From positions 134,388-198,387 of the forward strand of contig CAWJQP010000001.1 in NCBI GenBank assembly GCA_963844855.1: a stretch of DNA of 64,000 bases, written 5' to 3'. Position numbers and translations under genes: made by a program. The stretch is from DASQDN01 sp963844855. Lineage in GTDB: Bacteria > Acidobacteriota > Terriglobia > Bryobacterales > Bryobacteraceae. Every line of letters begins with the position of its first letter. Position 1 is the stretch's first letter. A model generated the notes under the pieces. That model made no database searches. It saw nothing but the letters and a program-made list of their open reading frames with translations, and was not told the origin of the DNA. Positions 29,628 through 40,270 of the stretch are shown here, piece by piece.

Positions 29628-29647
29628 CCAGGCAGCTACACGCAATC
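29616..29647. terminator. palindrome between convergent genes
   Basis: A perfect 12-bp inverted repeat, GATTGCGTGTAG and CTACACGCAATC, with an 8-base loop. It overlaps the stop codon of the plus-strand gene (29625-29627) and lies just past the stop of the minus-strand gene (29650-29652). No clear T-run follows on either side, so it may stabilise ends rather than terminate alone. Confidence 0.6.
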
Positions 29648-29649
29648 CG

Positions 29650-30796
29650 TCACGACTTACTTTGGGCCGCTTTCAACATCGAATTCATGCAACCCAGCAG
29701 ATACGCCAATCCGGGGCTCGGGCGGTAACCTCCTTCGGTCGCTGGACCCACGGCTGGTATCCGGTGCTCCCGGCATGACCCCCACCGCCGGAATATGATC
29801 GGGAATCACAATGCCGTCGAAGCCCACTTCGACAAGAGCCCGCATCACTTTGCTCATGTCGTAGTAGCCATCGTCGATCAGTGTCTCGCTGAAATGCGGC
29901 AGAGGAGCGCTCACGTTGCGGAAATGAATTTTGAAAAGCTTTTTCTTCGCCGCAAAATACTTGATCATCTCCTCCGGATAGGCGCCCGTCAGAGCCTTAC
30001 CACCCTCCAGCCACGACCCCACACATAAGCAGACACCGATATTGGGGCTGTTCGCGATGTCAATCGCCTTCTTGTAACCTTCAAAGTTACTGAAGATGCA
30101 TCGTGGCACACCGGCCAGCATTGGCTGAGGCGGGTCATCCGGATGGATGCCGATTCGTACACCCGCTTCCTCCGCTACCGGAACCACCTTTTTGATGAAG
30201 TAGGTGTAGTTTTCCCAGATCTCCTCTTCGGTGAAAACGCGGCCATGCGACAAGGGCTCCGTATACACCTTGCCGGCCCAATTCCCCTTCCAGTCCGGGC
30301 TCTTGGAGTTGCCGTCGCGTGCGGAGTACCCGCGCGGCGCTCGTAATCCGTCCGCTCGACCAGATTCCGTTTCCCATATGCGCGTAGGTCGAATACGGAA
30401 TCCCGGCCTTCCCCAGGTACCGGATATAGTTCAGATACTCCTCGATCTTCTGGTCACGCCCCGGCAGGTTCAGCGTCACTTCGGGCATGTTGTGCAAACT
30501 GCCGCTCGGTCCCACACCGCTGCCGATGTTATAGACCTTGAAGCCTGCCCGCTTCCCATTGCTCGCGCTGGGCAATGAACCCCTCTGCATTCGCGGTTGC
30601 CTGCACGTGGCGCGACGCTGACCCACGTCACGCCAAGTTGCTTGAGATAACTCATGTACTCCGGCGAGGGCTGATTCACGCTCATGCCGATCTTGATCCC
30701 CGGAGGAATCGGTCTCAGCGTCGCGGACGCTTTGTTCGCTGCTGCCAGCGCTGCCGCGCCGCCCAAAGCTACATTTGCCAGTTCTCTTCTGTTCAT
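29650..30796 (-). CDS. exported mannonate dehydratase-like (UxuA-type) protein, four frameshifts
   Basis: A TIM-barrel sugar-acid enzyme, about 380 aa after removing four extra bases (near 30610, 30550, 30340 and 29720), which makes the length a multiple of three. The N-terminus MNRRELANVA then an Ala-rich stretch looks like a Tat signal. Family blocks are GIWSSGR, EPLSHGRVFTEEEIWENYTY, GIHPDDPPQPMLAGVPRCIF, FKIHFRNVSAPLPHFSETL and the final YRPSPGLAYLLGCMNSML. UxuA removes water from D-mannonate in uronate breakdown; exported paralogues in this phylum have no proven reaction. It follows the TonB receptor stop by two bases, so they share an mRNA. All four breaks look like extra bases, hence probable sequence errors. 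Confidence 0.75.
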
Positions 30797-30798
30797 GG

Positions 30799-33700
30799 TT
30801 AAAACTCCGCTCTTATCGACATCTGTACGTTAGCCTGTGCCGTGCCGAAATTGGAAAAATCTCCAACCACGCCCGTGAAACGACCCCAGGCTTCCGTATT
30901 GTTCAGGTTGTAAGTCGTGTTGGGGGCCGCCAGATTCGGCCGCTTATGCGGGAGGTTGTGCCCGTCAACGCCGGAAACTGAGCATGAACCGTCTCTCCCA
31001 CCGGACGCCAGCTCTTCGTCGCGAAACACTGCATCCAGAGACAGCGCGGGCGCCTGCAGCACGCGTGATCCCAAAGACCCGATCGTATAAGCATCCGGGT
31101 AGGCAAACGAACTCATATTGAAGTAGGGCGTCTGCGCTGCCGTCGGGAACCTTTGGCCCATGTCCCAGTCTGGTACCTCGGCATCTTCGATCTTTGTCGT
31201 CGGATTGACGCGCGACTGCCGTCAAATAACGGTTCGGGCTGCCGGCGTGCGTCACGGAGATGGGCACACCAGAGTTGATGTTCTCAGTGATGGCCACCTT
31301 CCACCCGCCAAACACGCTGTTCATGAACCCACCTTGGTTCATCCACTTCTTGCCTTTTCCTACCGGCAGTTCGTAAACCAAAAAAGCGCCAAACTGGTGC
31401 CGCGAATCGTACGGAGTCCGCGCCTTTCCCTGCCGGTTGTAATACGTCAGCGAATCGTCGTTGCTCAGCGACTTGGAGAGGTTATAACTGGTGTTGAAGA
31501 TCAGCCCATTCCCGTATCGCTTCTCAATCGCGATATTCCCGCTGTGCCAGGTGTTGTGATTGAAGTTGGACAGGAAGTTGACCGTGCCGAACTGGGGATA
31601 GATCATGTAGTTCTGCTGCGCCTGGAACACCGTATCCTGCAGTGCTCGGTCGCCGCCCAGCGCAATCGACTAGCGGGATGCCGTTGATGTTCCAGCGTCC
31701 GCTGCAGTCCCACGCCTGCCGATCCCTGATACATCATGTTCACGACCCAAGTGCTTCCTGGTTGATACTGGAACCCGCCGGACCAGTTCATCACATACGC
31801 GTTTCGTAGGTTCGGGTCCCGCCAGAACGCTGTGCGGCTGCCAAAATTCGCGCCCGTGTAAGGGACCGTCCCGTCCGGATTCACGACATAATTGATTGGC
31901 CCAGGACCTTCCGACAGCTGGAACACGCTCACGCGGATCGCCTACTGGCTGGAGGATGTTGAAGATGCCGGCGTATTCGTCGAAGCCGCCCTGAATGCCG
32001 GTATTGTCCACGGTCATGATGCCGAACGACGCCCGGTATACCCACTTGGGATGGAACGTCCAGGCCAGGCCCAGCCGCGGTTGGAAGTTGTTCAGGTCCT
32101 TCTTGCCGATCGTGCCCTTCGGATGCGTGATGGCGCCCTCTCCTTCCGGTTACGGGGTCGATTGCCGTCCGGATCGAACTGCGATTGTTGCTTCCCACTT
32201 CGTCGTGTAAGGCGAAAAGTACGTCCACCGCACACCCAGATTCAGTGTCAGACCCGGCCTGACTTTCCAGTCGTCCTGGAAGTACAATTCCTGGTTCCAC
32301 TGCCGCGGCATGAATATCGCCAGTTGCTTGCTGAACGTCGCGCTCGTCACTTCGACCCATCAGGAATGCTGCAAAGTCGTTTCCGGTGTTCTGCGCAAAC
32401 GGCAGAGATGCCCCACCCGTGAAGTTGTACTGGCCCGAGGGCAGAGCGGTAAGTGGAAGCTTTGTCGCTGTACAAGCGTCCGGATCGTCTCGAATCCCAT
32501 CTTCAGGTTGTGCCGTCCGGCAACATACGTAACGTTGTCCTGAATGATCCTGTCCTCGCCCACCTGCCGCGTGTAGCCCATCGGCGCAATCGAGTACCCG
32601 ATGTTGAAGTACGGGAACGTCTCCGGCTGTCACGCCCGGAATGGTGATGGCGTCCTTGGCCGATTCCGGCCGCTCCGGATTCGATGAGGCGCGTCGGTTG
32701 TATCCCACACGGAACTCATTGAACAACCGGCTCGAGATGATCGTTGTGTAGCTGATCACGCCGTTGATGTCATCGGTCGGGTTGATCTCGCGCGAGGCAT
32801 TGAACTCCGGATTTCCGAAGTTGTCGCCATTTTGCCCGCGATGATATCCGTGCGAATAGCGGAAGAATATCTTGTTGTTTGAATTGAAGTGATGGTCGAT
32901 TTTTGCGTCCCACCGGTCGCGGTTCAGACATCGGCAACTCTCCGCGCGCTGAAGATTGCCGTTGGGACCGGTCCTTGCCGGCGAACCCACCTGGTTTGGT
33001 GGCAGCCAGATGCCCAGTTCCAGGAACTGCAGTGCAACCGGGTCCATCATGCTTTTCGGAATGATATTGCCCGGCAGTGGGTCGCGCGTCCAGGTGTTCC
33101 CTACCTCCGCGTCGAACGCGGATTGTAAATCGGCAACCCGCCACCCGGCGCTTCCTTGAAGGAGAAGTCGCCGTTCAGCATCTCCGGTGTCGGAACCGTC
33201 GTCACTCGATAATTGATTGTGCGCTCGTGATTGATGGCGTAATCGGACAGCCAGAACGTCTTATTGCGTCCGTCGTAGATCTTCGGTATCACTACGGGAC
33301 CGTGCGCCACGAGGTCGAAAGTCTGGTAACTCCAGGGCGCCTCGGAGGGCAGTGGGTTCTGCGTGATGTAGTTCCGATGCACCCATTTACCGTTCAGATA
33401 CCGGTCTTCGAATGACACGTGCAGTTGGTTGGTTCCGGACTTATAAACCATCTTCATGGAACCGCCCGCCGAGTGCCCGTACTCGGCCGATGTTCCCGTA
33501 GTCAAAACCTTCACTTCTTCCATCGCATCCGTACTGCCCTGGATCACGCCGTCAACCTGATTCACCGTGCCCGTATACGGCGACTTTGCGCTGATTCCAT
33601 CCATGGAAAAGCCAATGTCGTTCTGCGCCTGGCCTTGGATGTGAAAGCCCGCCTGCCCGACGACACCGACCACTCCTGGCATGTACTGCAGCAGGTACAC

Positions 33701-34165
33701 GGTCCGCTTCATCACGCCGGGCGTTTCCACCAACGCTTTGGATCCGACTACGTACGCACTCACCACGTTTTCTGTGTTCAGCAGCGGCGTCTCGGCGGTG
33801 ACCGTCACGCTGTCGGTTACTGAACCAACCTCCATCACGATGTCGATGCGCGGTACTTCAGAGGATCGCACCGTAATTCGCTCGCGAACGTACTCCTTAA
33901 ATCCCGGCGCCGTCACTTTGATCCGATATTCTCCCGGCGCCAGATAGGGCATGTAATAAGTGCCCTCGCTCGTAGTAGTGACCTCAGTCACAGTAGCTGT
34001 AGCGACATTGACCGCTGTCAGCTTCGCGCCTGCTACCAGAGCGCCGCTCGCGTCCGTGACAGTCCCCACCAGTGTGGCCCCACCACCGGTCTGCCCCATA
34101 ACAGCGTCCGCAGCCAGAAACAGCATCGCCGCCAAGTACGCACCTGTCCTCAGTTCTTTCGACAT
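30799..34165 (-). CDS. Oar-like TonB-dependent receptor, multiple frameshifts
   Basis: An outer-membrane receptor-like protein, about 1,120 aa. The first 300 residues are intact: signal peptide, carboxypeptidase-regulatory repeat (GTVTDASGALVAGAKLTAVN), then a plug domain (IGFSMDGISAKSPYTGTVNQ). The barrel is scattered over several frames, for example DAKIDHHFNSNNKIFFRYSH, RHNLKMGFETIRTLV and QELYFQDDWKVRPGLTLNLG, and ends in IRAEF with a terminal Phe typical of barrel proteins. Shifts are both extra and missing bases. The start at 34165 is chosen for GAGGTGG five bases upstream; a GTG at 34174 is also open. Co-transcribed with the mannonate dehydratase-like gene, so the ligand may be a sugar acid or glycan fragment. 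Confidence 0.75.
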
Positions 34166-34278
34166 GGAAACCACCTCTTTTAAACAGCCGATTCGAAACC
34201 ACCTGTTGTTGCGTGCGACTAGCTTATAACAACTTTCCGAGTAGCGTGTAAACGAGGTTTAGCGAGTTCTATACGTCC

Positions 34279-35208
34279 CTATGCCAGGACCTTGAGCGTC
34301 TTCTCGAGATACGTGCGGCTGATGCGCGCGCTTTCCTTTGGCGGCCGCCAGGGTGACGTGTCCAGCTCTACTGTCAACCAACCCTGCCACCCGATCTTGT
34401 CAAGGTGAGCCTTCAATCCCGGAAAGTCCACTCCACCAGAGCCGAGAGGGAAAAAGCAGGGATCATTGATGCCGTCCATCTTCTCCAGCCGCGTTTTCGC
34501 GCCGCCTCGGTTCTCCGGCTTGACATCCTTCATGTGGAATTCCACAATCCTGTGCCCGAGCTTCCGTGCAAGCTCGACTGGATCGATTCCCGCCATCGTA
34601 ATGTGACCCGTATCCAACACGAAGTGCACATGCTTTGGATCGGTGTTCTCCATGATGTAATCGATCTCTCGCCGGTTCTCGAACTGACTCCACATGTGCG
34701 CGTGTGGAGCAAACTTCACACCTTCATCGCTGATCCGCCGCCCGAGTTCCTGCAGCGCGGTCGCCATATGCTTAAGGTCTTCCGCGGTGGTTCCTTCCGG
34801 TCGCCTTCGCCCCATGTTGATCTTCAGGTGCGTGCATCCGAAGTTCTTGTTGAACCGCACAAGCTTGAGATGATCCTTGTAGATCTGCTCGTGCTTGGTC
34901 GGGTCCTCGAATCCCATCTCCAGCGGCGCGCCATTGGAGATCGTGACGAACTTGACGCCTATCTCGTCGATCTTCTTCTGTAGTTCCTTCGGTTTCTCCC
35001 AGTAATCAACGAAGTAATGGATGAACGACTCGACATTCGAGTAACCGACTTCCCGCGCTTCCCGGAACGATAGGAACACATCCTTTTCCCAACCGCCCCG
35101 CGTATTCGTAGTGATCCCAACCTTGTACCGCGGCGACGATGCCGCGAATCCCCGCGCCGCCAAAAGCGCAGTCGAGCTGTTGACGAACTGTCTTCGAGTA
35201 ATCATCAC
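34279..35208 (-). CDS. Tat-exported sugar phosphate isomerase/epimerase-like TIM barrel
   Basis: A 309-aa xylose isomerase-like/AP endonuclease 2 family TIM barrel. The N-terminus MITRRQFVNSS plus a short hydrophobic stretch is a Tat signal. Metal-binding positions are visible: FAPHAHMWSQFE, VHFVLDTGHITMAG, IVEFHMKDVK and LTVELDTSP. The family isomerises or epimerises sugars and inositols; the real substrate cannot be read from sequence. It is upstream of, and on the same strand as, the TonB receptor, with a 110-base gap. Confidence 0.8.
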   Translation of the reverse strand: MMITRRQFVNSSTALLAARGFAASSPRYKVGITTNTRGGWEKDVFLSFREAREVGYSNVESFIHYFVDYWEKPKELQKKIDEIGVKFVTISNGAPLEMGFEDPTKHEQIYKDHLKLVRFNKNFGCTHLKINMGRRRPEGTTAEDLKHMATALQELGRRISDEGVKFAPHAHMWSQFENRREIDYIMENTDPKHVHFVLDTGHITMAGIDPVELARKLGHRIVEFHMKDVKPENRGGAKTRLEKMDGINDPCFFPLGSGGVDFPGLKAHLDKIGWQGWLTVELDTSPWRPPKESARISRTYLEKTLKVLA

Positions 35209-35265
35209 ACTGGAGATAGAATACTGCAGACGGAACTACTTAATCTCAAACTTGAGAGGCGACTG

Positions 35266-36276
35266 ATGAGACAACTTCTATTCGCGCTGCTGGTCTTTAC
35301 CTGCGCGATGTCCGCGCAAACCAAGAAAGTCATTGCCAACCTGTCTCCCGAAATGACAGCGGAGTTGGCCAAGACATCGCCCAACGTTAAGATCGTGCCC
35401 GCCCGAAACGCGGATCTCGCGAAGGAAATAGTTGACGCGGACGCAATGGTTGGAGTCCGCTTAACTCCCGAGTTGCTCAAGCAGGCGAAACAGTTGAAGT
35501 GGCTTCACATCTCGAGCGCGGGCGTTGAACCCCACGGCAACCAGACGGGCCTCTTTCCGGAATTGATCGAGAGCAACGTAGTAGTAACCAATGCCAAGAA
35601 CGTATATGGCCCTCAAATCGCCGATCACGCTTTCGCGTTCCTTCTGGCTCTGACACGCAAGCTGAATATCACGATCCCCCGACAGAACCTGGAAGAGTGG
35701 CCACAAGGACGGGAAGGAATGTTTGAGCTGGACGGCAAGACCGCCGTCATCATCGGCGTGGGAGGAATCGGAAGCCAGATCGCTCAGCGCGCGCACGGAT
35801 TCGGCATGAAGGTGATCGGCGTCGATATCCGCGACATTCCCCGGAACAACATCATCCAGCGTGTTGTGCCGCCGGACATGCTCGACTCAGTGCTGCCCGA
35901 GGCGGATGTCCTCTTTGTCGCCGTACCCCACACCAAAAAGAGCGAGGGGATGATGGGCGCCCGGCAGTTCGAACTGATGAAGCAGGGGTCATACTTCATT
36001 GCGATATCGCGAGGCAAGATCTATGATCACGCAGCGCTCGCAAAAGCCCTTGACAGCAAGCGAATCGCAGGAGCAGGCCTGGATGCAACCGAGCCTGAAC
36101 CATTACCGAAAGGACATGCGCTATGGAAGTTTCCAAACGTCGTAATTACTCCGCACAGCTCAGGCGGTTCTGACAACTTGCAGGCGCGCCAGAACTATCT
36201 TCTGCGAGAGAACATCCGGCGATTCGGCGCCGGCCTTCAATTGCTCAACATGGTTGATAAAAAGGAAGGCTTTTAG
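35266..36276 (+). CDS. D-2-hydroxyacid dehydrogenase-family protein with signal peptide
   Basis: A 336-aa member of the NAD-dependent D-isomer-specific 2-hydroxyacid dehydrogenases. The Rossmann motif is VIIGVGGIGSQIAQRAHGFG, the conserved Arg is in AISRGKIYDHAAL, the Glu near ATEPEPLPKGHALW and the His in NVVITPHSSGG, so the Arg/Glu/His set is complete. The first 18 residues (MRQLLFALLVFTCAMSAQ) are a clear export signal, odd for an NAD enzyme. ATG behind GAGAGG. It heads a plus-strand run with an RraA-like gene 5 bases downstream. Either it works in the periplasm with a bound cofactor or it has another role; that is unresolved. Confidence 0.85.
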   Translation: MRQLLFALLVFTCAMSAQTKKVIANLSPEMTAELAKTSPNVKIVPARNADLAKEIVDADAMVGVRLTPELLKQAKQLKWLHISSAGVEPHGNQTGLFPELIESNVVVTNAKNVYGPQIADHAFAFLLALTRKLNITIPRQNLEEWPQGREGMFELDGKTAVIIGVGGIGSQIAQRAHGFGMKVIGVDIRDIPRNNIIQRVVPPDMLDSVLPEADVLFVAVPHTKKSEGMMGARQFELMKQGSYFIAISRGKIYDHAALAKALDSKRIAGAGLDATEPEPLPKGHALWKFPNVVITPHSSGGSDNLQARQNYLLRENIRRFGAGLQLLNMVDKKEGF

Positions 36277-36281
36277 TCCAG

Positions 36282-37109
36282 GTGAAACTGCTCTCGTTGT
36301 TGTTAATTGCAACGGTTGCCTTTCCACAAGCGGCGCCCTTAACCGTAACTGCGCCGCCTCGAAGCCTTCCCCAATCAGTAAGCGCGAAGCTCTCCGCGTC
36401 CGATCGTGTGCTTTTCGACAAGCTCATGCGAGTGGGCCTCGAAGCGGCGTGGTCGGCAGTGACAAGCGAAGGCTACCCGCAGTGCTTCATCAACGAGCTG
36501 ACGCCACTGAACACCGACCGGCGTATCGTCGGCCGAGCTAGAACGATCCGCTATCTGCCCAATCGCAAAGATCTGCGAGACAAAATCTACGCCTCGGGTC
36601 CGCAGCTCAACTACCGATCCGCGGAAGAAGCGCAACCCGGCGACATCTTGGTTTTCGACGCCGGCGGCGAAACACGCTCGACAGTCACCGGCGCCATGGT
36701 AACCACTCGTTTTGTCGTACGTGGCGGCTCTGGAGTTGTGGTGGACGGATGCATGCGCGACATCCCCGATCTGGCCGCAATGCCGATCGGAGTGTATGTG
36801 CGCTGTGGTCATGCTTCGAGCGTCAGTCCAATCATGATGAGCGTCGATTATCAGGTCCCCGTGCGTATCGGCAGCGTCACTGTCGTTCCCGGCGACATCT
36901 TAATAGGGGACAGACACGGAGTACTCGTTATCCCTGCATCCATCGTCGACAAGGTGCTGGAGAAAACCCTGCAGCACGACGACCGAGAGGACTTCCAGCG
37001 TCGTCTTCTTCTAAGCGGCGAGCCAATCTACGGCGTATATCCAACGCTCAACGACGCCAACAAAGCAAAGTTCGAGGAACTTCAGAAGCAGAAGAAGCAA
37101 AAGGAGTAG
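36282..37109 (+). CDS. exported RraA-family protein
   Basis: A 275-aa RraA / HMG-aldolase family protein with a signal peptide (MKLLSLLLIATVAFPQAA). The fold is marked by ARTIRYLP, AQPGDILVFDAGG, GGSGVVVDGCMRDIPDLAAM and GDILIGDRHGVLVIPA, with the G-D-x-x-G and R-D positions used for metal and pyruvate binding in aldolase members. Cytosolic relatives cleave 4-hydroxy-4-methyl-2-oxoglutarate; RraA itself modulates RNase E. An exported form probably acts on an extracytoplasmic acid. The start is GTG, 5 bases after the preceding stop, with AAGGAAGG about 12 bases upstream. Confidence 0.78.
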   Translation: MKLLSLLLIATVAFPQAAPLTVTAPPRSLPQSVSAKLSASDRVLFDKLMRVGLEAAWSAVTSEGYPQCFINELTPLNTDRRIVGRARTIRYLPNRKDLRDKIYASGPQLNYRSAEEAQPGDILVFDAGGETRSTVTGAMVTTRFVVRGGSGVVVDGCMRDIPDLAAMPIGVYVRCGHASSVSPIMMSVDYQVPVRIGSVTVVPGDILIGDRHGVLVIPASIVDKVLEKTLQHDDREDFQRRLLLSGEPIYGVYPTLNDANKAKFEELQKQKKQKE

Positions 37110-37113
37110 CCCG

Positions 37114-37917
37114 TTGCTTCTATTGCTCATTCTCTGCATCCCGCTGTTAGCGCAAAAACCAGATCCCTATAACTACCCGATCCGTGTCCCACGATTAGAA
37201 CGCCCGCCGAAAATAGACGGAGACTTATCCGAATGGAAACACAAGGCATTCAACGATGGCCTCTGGGACATCGCTCGTATCGCCCAATCGCCCTGGTATG
37301 ACCCGCAGATCAATCGCCTTACAGATCACGGCAACGAGCCCGCTCCGGAGGATGATCTGGCGGCCCGCTACTACATAGCGTGGGACAGCCAGTATCTATA
37401 CTTGGGCGCCGAGGTCAAAGACAACCACAACGACGTCACCGACCCCGCCCACGAACCCAAGCGTTGGTACTACAAAGACGCGATCTGCCTTTTTCTCGAA
37501 GCGCCCCGCATGCCGCAAGCCAAGAAATTTGGTGTGGCGGACAACGCCTTCTGCTTCGTAATCGACACATCGAAGCCAACCTATGGAGCGTGGTGGCGCC
37601 ACGGCGCGCTAAATAGAACCTACATAGAAGAGCCCATCCCGAAGAGAGCACTGCAGTACTCCATCCGCCCGCGACAACAAGGCGATTTCACACTGGAAGC
37701 CCGCATCGCAATGGCCCCCACTCTCGGCGTCAGCAGCCCCGACTGGCAGCCTCCACGTATCGGCGACATCTATGGGCTCGAAATCGTTCATACCGACCCG
37801 GACGGTGGAGACTACGGCGGACACTTTCTCATCTACGGGCGCGGCGACGATGATTCCACGTGGGGCCGCATGGAACTGGTCGGACCCATCGCCCCCATCG
37901 AACGAAACTCAAAATAG
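37114..37917 (+). CDS. exported CBM9-like carbohydrate-binding protein
   Basis: A 267-aa secreted protein: TTG start behind AAAGGAG, signal LLLLILCIPLLAQ, then a family-9-type carbohydrate-binding fold. Typical marks are RPPKIDGDLSEWKHKAF, ARYYIAWDSQYLYLGAEVKD and YYKDAICLFLEA. No catalytic domain follows, so it probably binds glycans at the cell surface. It lies 4 bases after the RraA-like gene and 17 before the quinoprotein gene. The sugar bound cannot be told. Confidence 0.78.
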   Translation: MLLLLILCIPLLAQKPDPYNYPIRVPRLERPPKIDGDLSEWKHKAFNDGLWDIARIAQSPWYDPQINRLTDHGNEPAPEDDLAARYYIAWDSQYLYLGAEVKDNHNDVTDPAHEPKRWYYKDAICLFLEAPRMPQAKKFGVADNAFCFVIDTSKPTYGAWWRHGALNRTYIEEPIPKRALQYSIRPRQQGDFTLEARIAMAPTLGVSSPDWQPPRIGDIYGLEIVHTDPDGGDYGGHFLIYGRGDDDSTWGRMELVGPIAPIERNSK

Positions 37918-37934
37918 CCATACAATCACAGAAC

Positions 37935-40214
37935 ATGCGGCCCTTTGTCTTCCTGACCCTTGTCGTTGCGGCCATCGCACAGGATGCGAGCCAGCTTTTT
38001 CAAAAGCACTGTGCGGTTTGTCATGGAGACGGCCATGGAACGGAACGCGGACCCAACCTCATCGACAGCCGGCGCCTGCGCGCACGTTCTGTCAACGAAC
38101 TTCGCGACGTAATTCGCAACGGCGTGCCATCTCGAGGAATGCCGCCATTCAACCTGCCGCCCGCGGAACTGGAATCGATAACGCTGCTGGTCCGTTCATG
38201 GAACGCCGCTGCATCCGAGAGCAACCCTCCGGGAGATCGCTCGGCCGGTGAGAGTTACTTCTTCGGCGCCGGTGGGTGCGCTCAGTGCCACATGGTGAAC
38301 GGGAGAGGCAAGGCCAGTGGCCCCGATCTCTCCATCCTGGGACGGGAACTCACACTTCCCGAAATCGAAGAGTCGATCCGGCGCCCGGCAGCGCGCATCA
38401 AAGCCGGCTACGAGCTAGCGACGGTAAAGCAGAAAGCCGGCGGAAGCGTGCGGGGATTTGCGCGAAACCGCAGCCGTTACAACATACAACTCCAGGATCT
38501 GCAGGGAAAATTCCACTTGATCGATGCAGCGGAAATCTCAGAGATCACGATGGAACCAGGCTCAATGATGACGGCTGCTCGATGCTCTGCCGAAGAGTGC
38601 CGGAACTTGCTTGCATACCTCAGCTCATTAATCGGTGCTCCAGTGGGTCCGCAGGGCAAGCCGCTCGAGAACGAAGGCGGTCCATCGTTCAAACAGATCG
38701 CTGATCCGCAGCCCGCGGACTGGCCTACGTATCACGGAAACATCAGCGGCAATCGTCACAGCGCGCTGAATCAGATCAACCCAACGAACGTTAGTAGTTT
38801 GCAACTCAAATGGGTCTTCCCAATCGATCACCAGGTCCTCGAAGTCACTCCAGTTGTGATCGATGGCGTGATGTACGTCACCGGTCCGAATCAGGTGTTC
38901 GCTCTGGATGCGCGCGCAGGACGCACCATCTGGCACTACAAACGCGCCCGCTCCGGCGAGACACGCGGCGATCCTGCAAAGGGAACCAATCGAGGTGTAG
39001 CAGTTCTCGGCGATCGCGTCTTTCTCGTAACCGACAATGCTCACCTGCTGGCGCTTCATCGCGTAACAGGACAACTGCTCTGGGACGTCGAGATCACCGC
39101 CGGTGTCACGGACAAACGCAACATCGGGAACACAGCCGCTCCGTTGGTTGTCAACGATCTCGTAGTCGCGGGAGTCTCCGGAGGCGATCTCGGAATGCGA
39201 GGCTTCCTCGACGCCTACAAAGCGACCACAGGCGAACGAGTATGGCGTTTTTGGACCGTGCCGAAGCCAGGCGAGCCAGGTTCGGAAACGTGGCAGGGAA
39301 CGGCGTTAGCCGAGTTTGGTGGCGGAGGAGCCACTTGGATGACCGGCACATTTGACCCCGCAACCAACACTGTATTCTGGGGCGCCGGCAATCCGTATCC
39401 CGCGCTAAATGGAGACGAGCGTAAGGGCGACAATCTTTACTCTGATTCCTTACTCGCGCTCGATGCTGCCACCGGGAAACTGAAATGGCACTACCAGTTC
39501 ACTCCGCACGATCTGTATGACTGGGACGCAGGACAGACTCCACTGATCGTTGATCGCCGTTACCGCGGCCAGGACCGCAAACTGATCATCCAAGCCAATC
39601 GCAATGGCTTCTTCTATGTCTTCGATCGCACCGACGGAAAGCTTCTGCTTGCCGAAAAGTTTGTGGATCGTCTGACATGGGCCAGCGGCATCGGCAAAGA
39701 CGGCCGGCCAATCCTGCTCCCGAACCAGGAGCCGACCCGTCAGGGAACGAAAGTCTGCCCGAACATCCTCGGCGGCACGAACTGGCCCTCGATGGCATTG
39801 AGCCCATCGACCGGGTACTTCTATCTGATGGCCCGCGAGGCATGCGGCATCTACGCAAAGCCACCCAGTTGGAATGCAAAGCCGATTCCGTTGGAGCCCG
39901 GACAAATGTTCCTCCGCGCCCTCGACATCGAAACAGGAAAGCGGGTGTGGGAAGTGCCTCAAATTGGTCCTGCAGACAGTTGGGGTGGCGTACTCTCCAC
40001 CGGCGGCGTCGTGTTCTTCGGCGAAGATAGCGGAGCGCTCGGCGCCGTCGACGCAAAGACAGGCAAGGACCTGTGGCACATCCAGACAAACGCCTCAGCC
40101 GCGCTCGGAGATGGACACAGTTGGCGTTCGTCCCCAATGACTTTCGCAGCAGGGGGACGTCAGTACATTGCCTTCGCTGCCGGTCCGAACATCCTGTGCT
40201 TCGGACTGCCCTAA
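37935..40214 (+). CDS. PQQ-dependent dehydrogenase with two cytochrome c domains
   Basis: A 759-aa periplasmic quinohemoprotein. After a signal peptide (MRPFVFLTLVVAAIAQ) come two heme c sites, CAVCH at about residue 26 and CAQCH at about 114, then a propeller from about 262 (WPTYHGNISGNRHSALNQIN). Propeller signatures include FALDARAGRTIWHYK, LLALDAATGKLKWHYQFTPH, DLYDWDAG and FLRALDIETGKRVWEVPQ. An N-terminal heme module is less usual than a C-terminal one. The vicinal Cys pair of methanol dehydrogenases was not seen. It probably oxidises an alcohol or sugar and passes electrons through its hemes. The true start is the ATG at 37935; the frame is open 25 codons further up but without a signal. 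Confidence 0.87.
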   Translation: MRPFVFLTLVVAAIAQDASQLFQKHCAVCHGDGHGTERGPNLIDSRRLRARSVNELRDVIRNGVPSRGMPPFNLPPAELESITLLVRSWNAAASESNPPGDRSAGESYFFGAGGCAQCHMVNGRGKASGPDLSILGRELTLPEIEESIRRPAARIKAGYELATVKQKAGGSVRGFARNRSRYNIQLQDLQGKFHLIDAAEISEITMEPGSMMTAARCSAEECRNLLAYLSSLIGAPVGPQGKPLENEGGPSFKQIADPQPADWPTYHGNISGNRHSALNQINPTNVSSLQLKWVFPIDHQVLEVTPVVIDGVMYVTGPNQVFALDARAGRTIWHYKRARSGETRGDPAKGTNRGVAVLGDRVFLVTDNAHLLALHRVTGQLLWDVEITAGVTDKRNIGNTAAPLVVNDLVVAGVSGGDLGMRGFLDAYKATTGERVWRFWTVPKPGEPGSETWQGTALAEFGGGGATWMTGTFDPATNTVFWGAGNPYPALNGDERKGDNLYSDSLLALDAATGKLKWHYQFTPHDLYDWDAGQTPLIVDRRYRGQDRKLIIQANRNGFFYVFDRTDGKLLLAEKFVDRLTWASGIGKDGRPILLPNQEPTRQGTKVCPNILGGTNWPSMALSPSTGYFYLMAREACGIYAKPPSWNAKPIPLEPGQMFLRALDIETGKRVWEVPQIGPADSWGGVLSTGGVVFFGEDSGALGAVDAKTGKDLWHIQTNASAALGDGHSWRSSPMTFAAGGRQYIAFAAGPNILCFGLP

Positions 40215-40270
40215 ACGATCCTGCTAAATTTCCAATCGGATCGCGCTTACCGAACGAAGGAGTAGTGACG

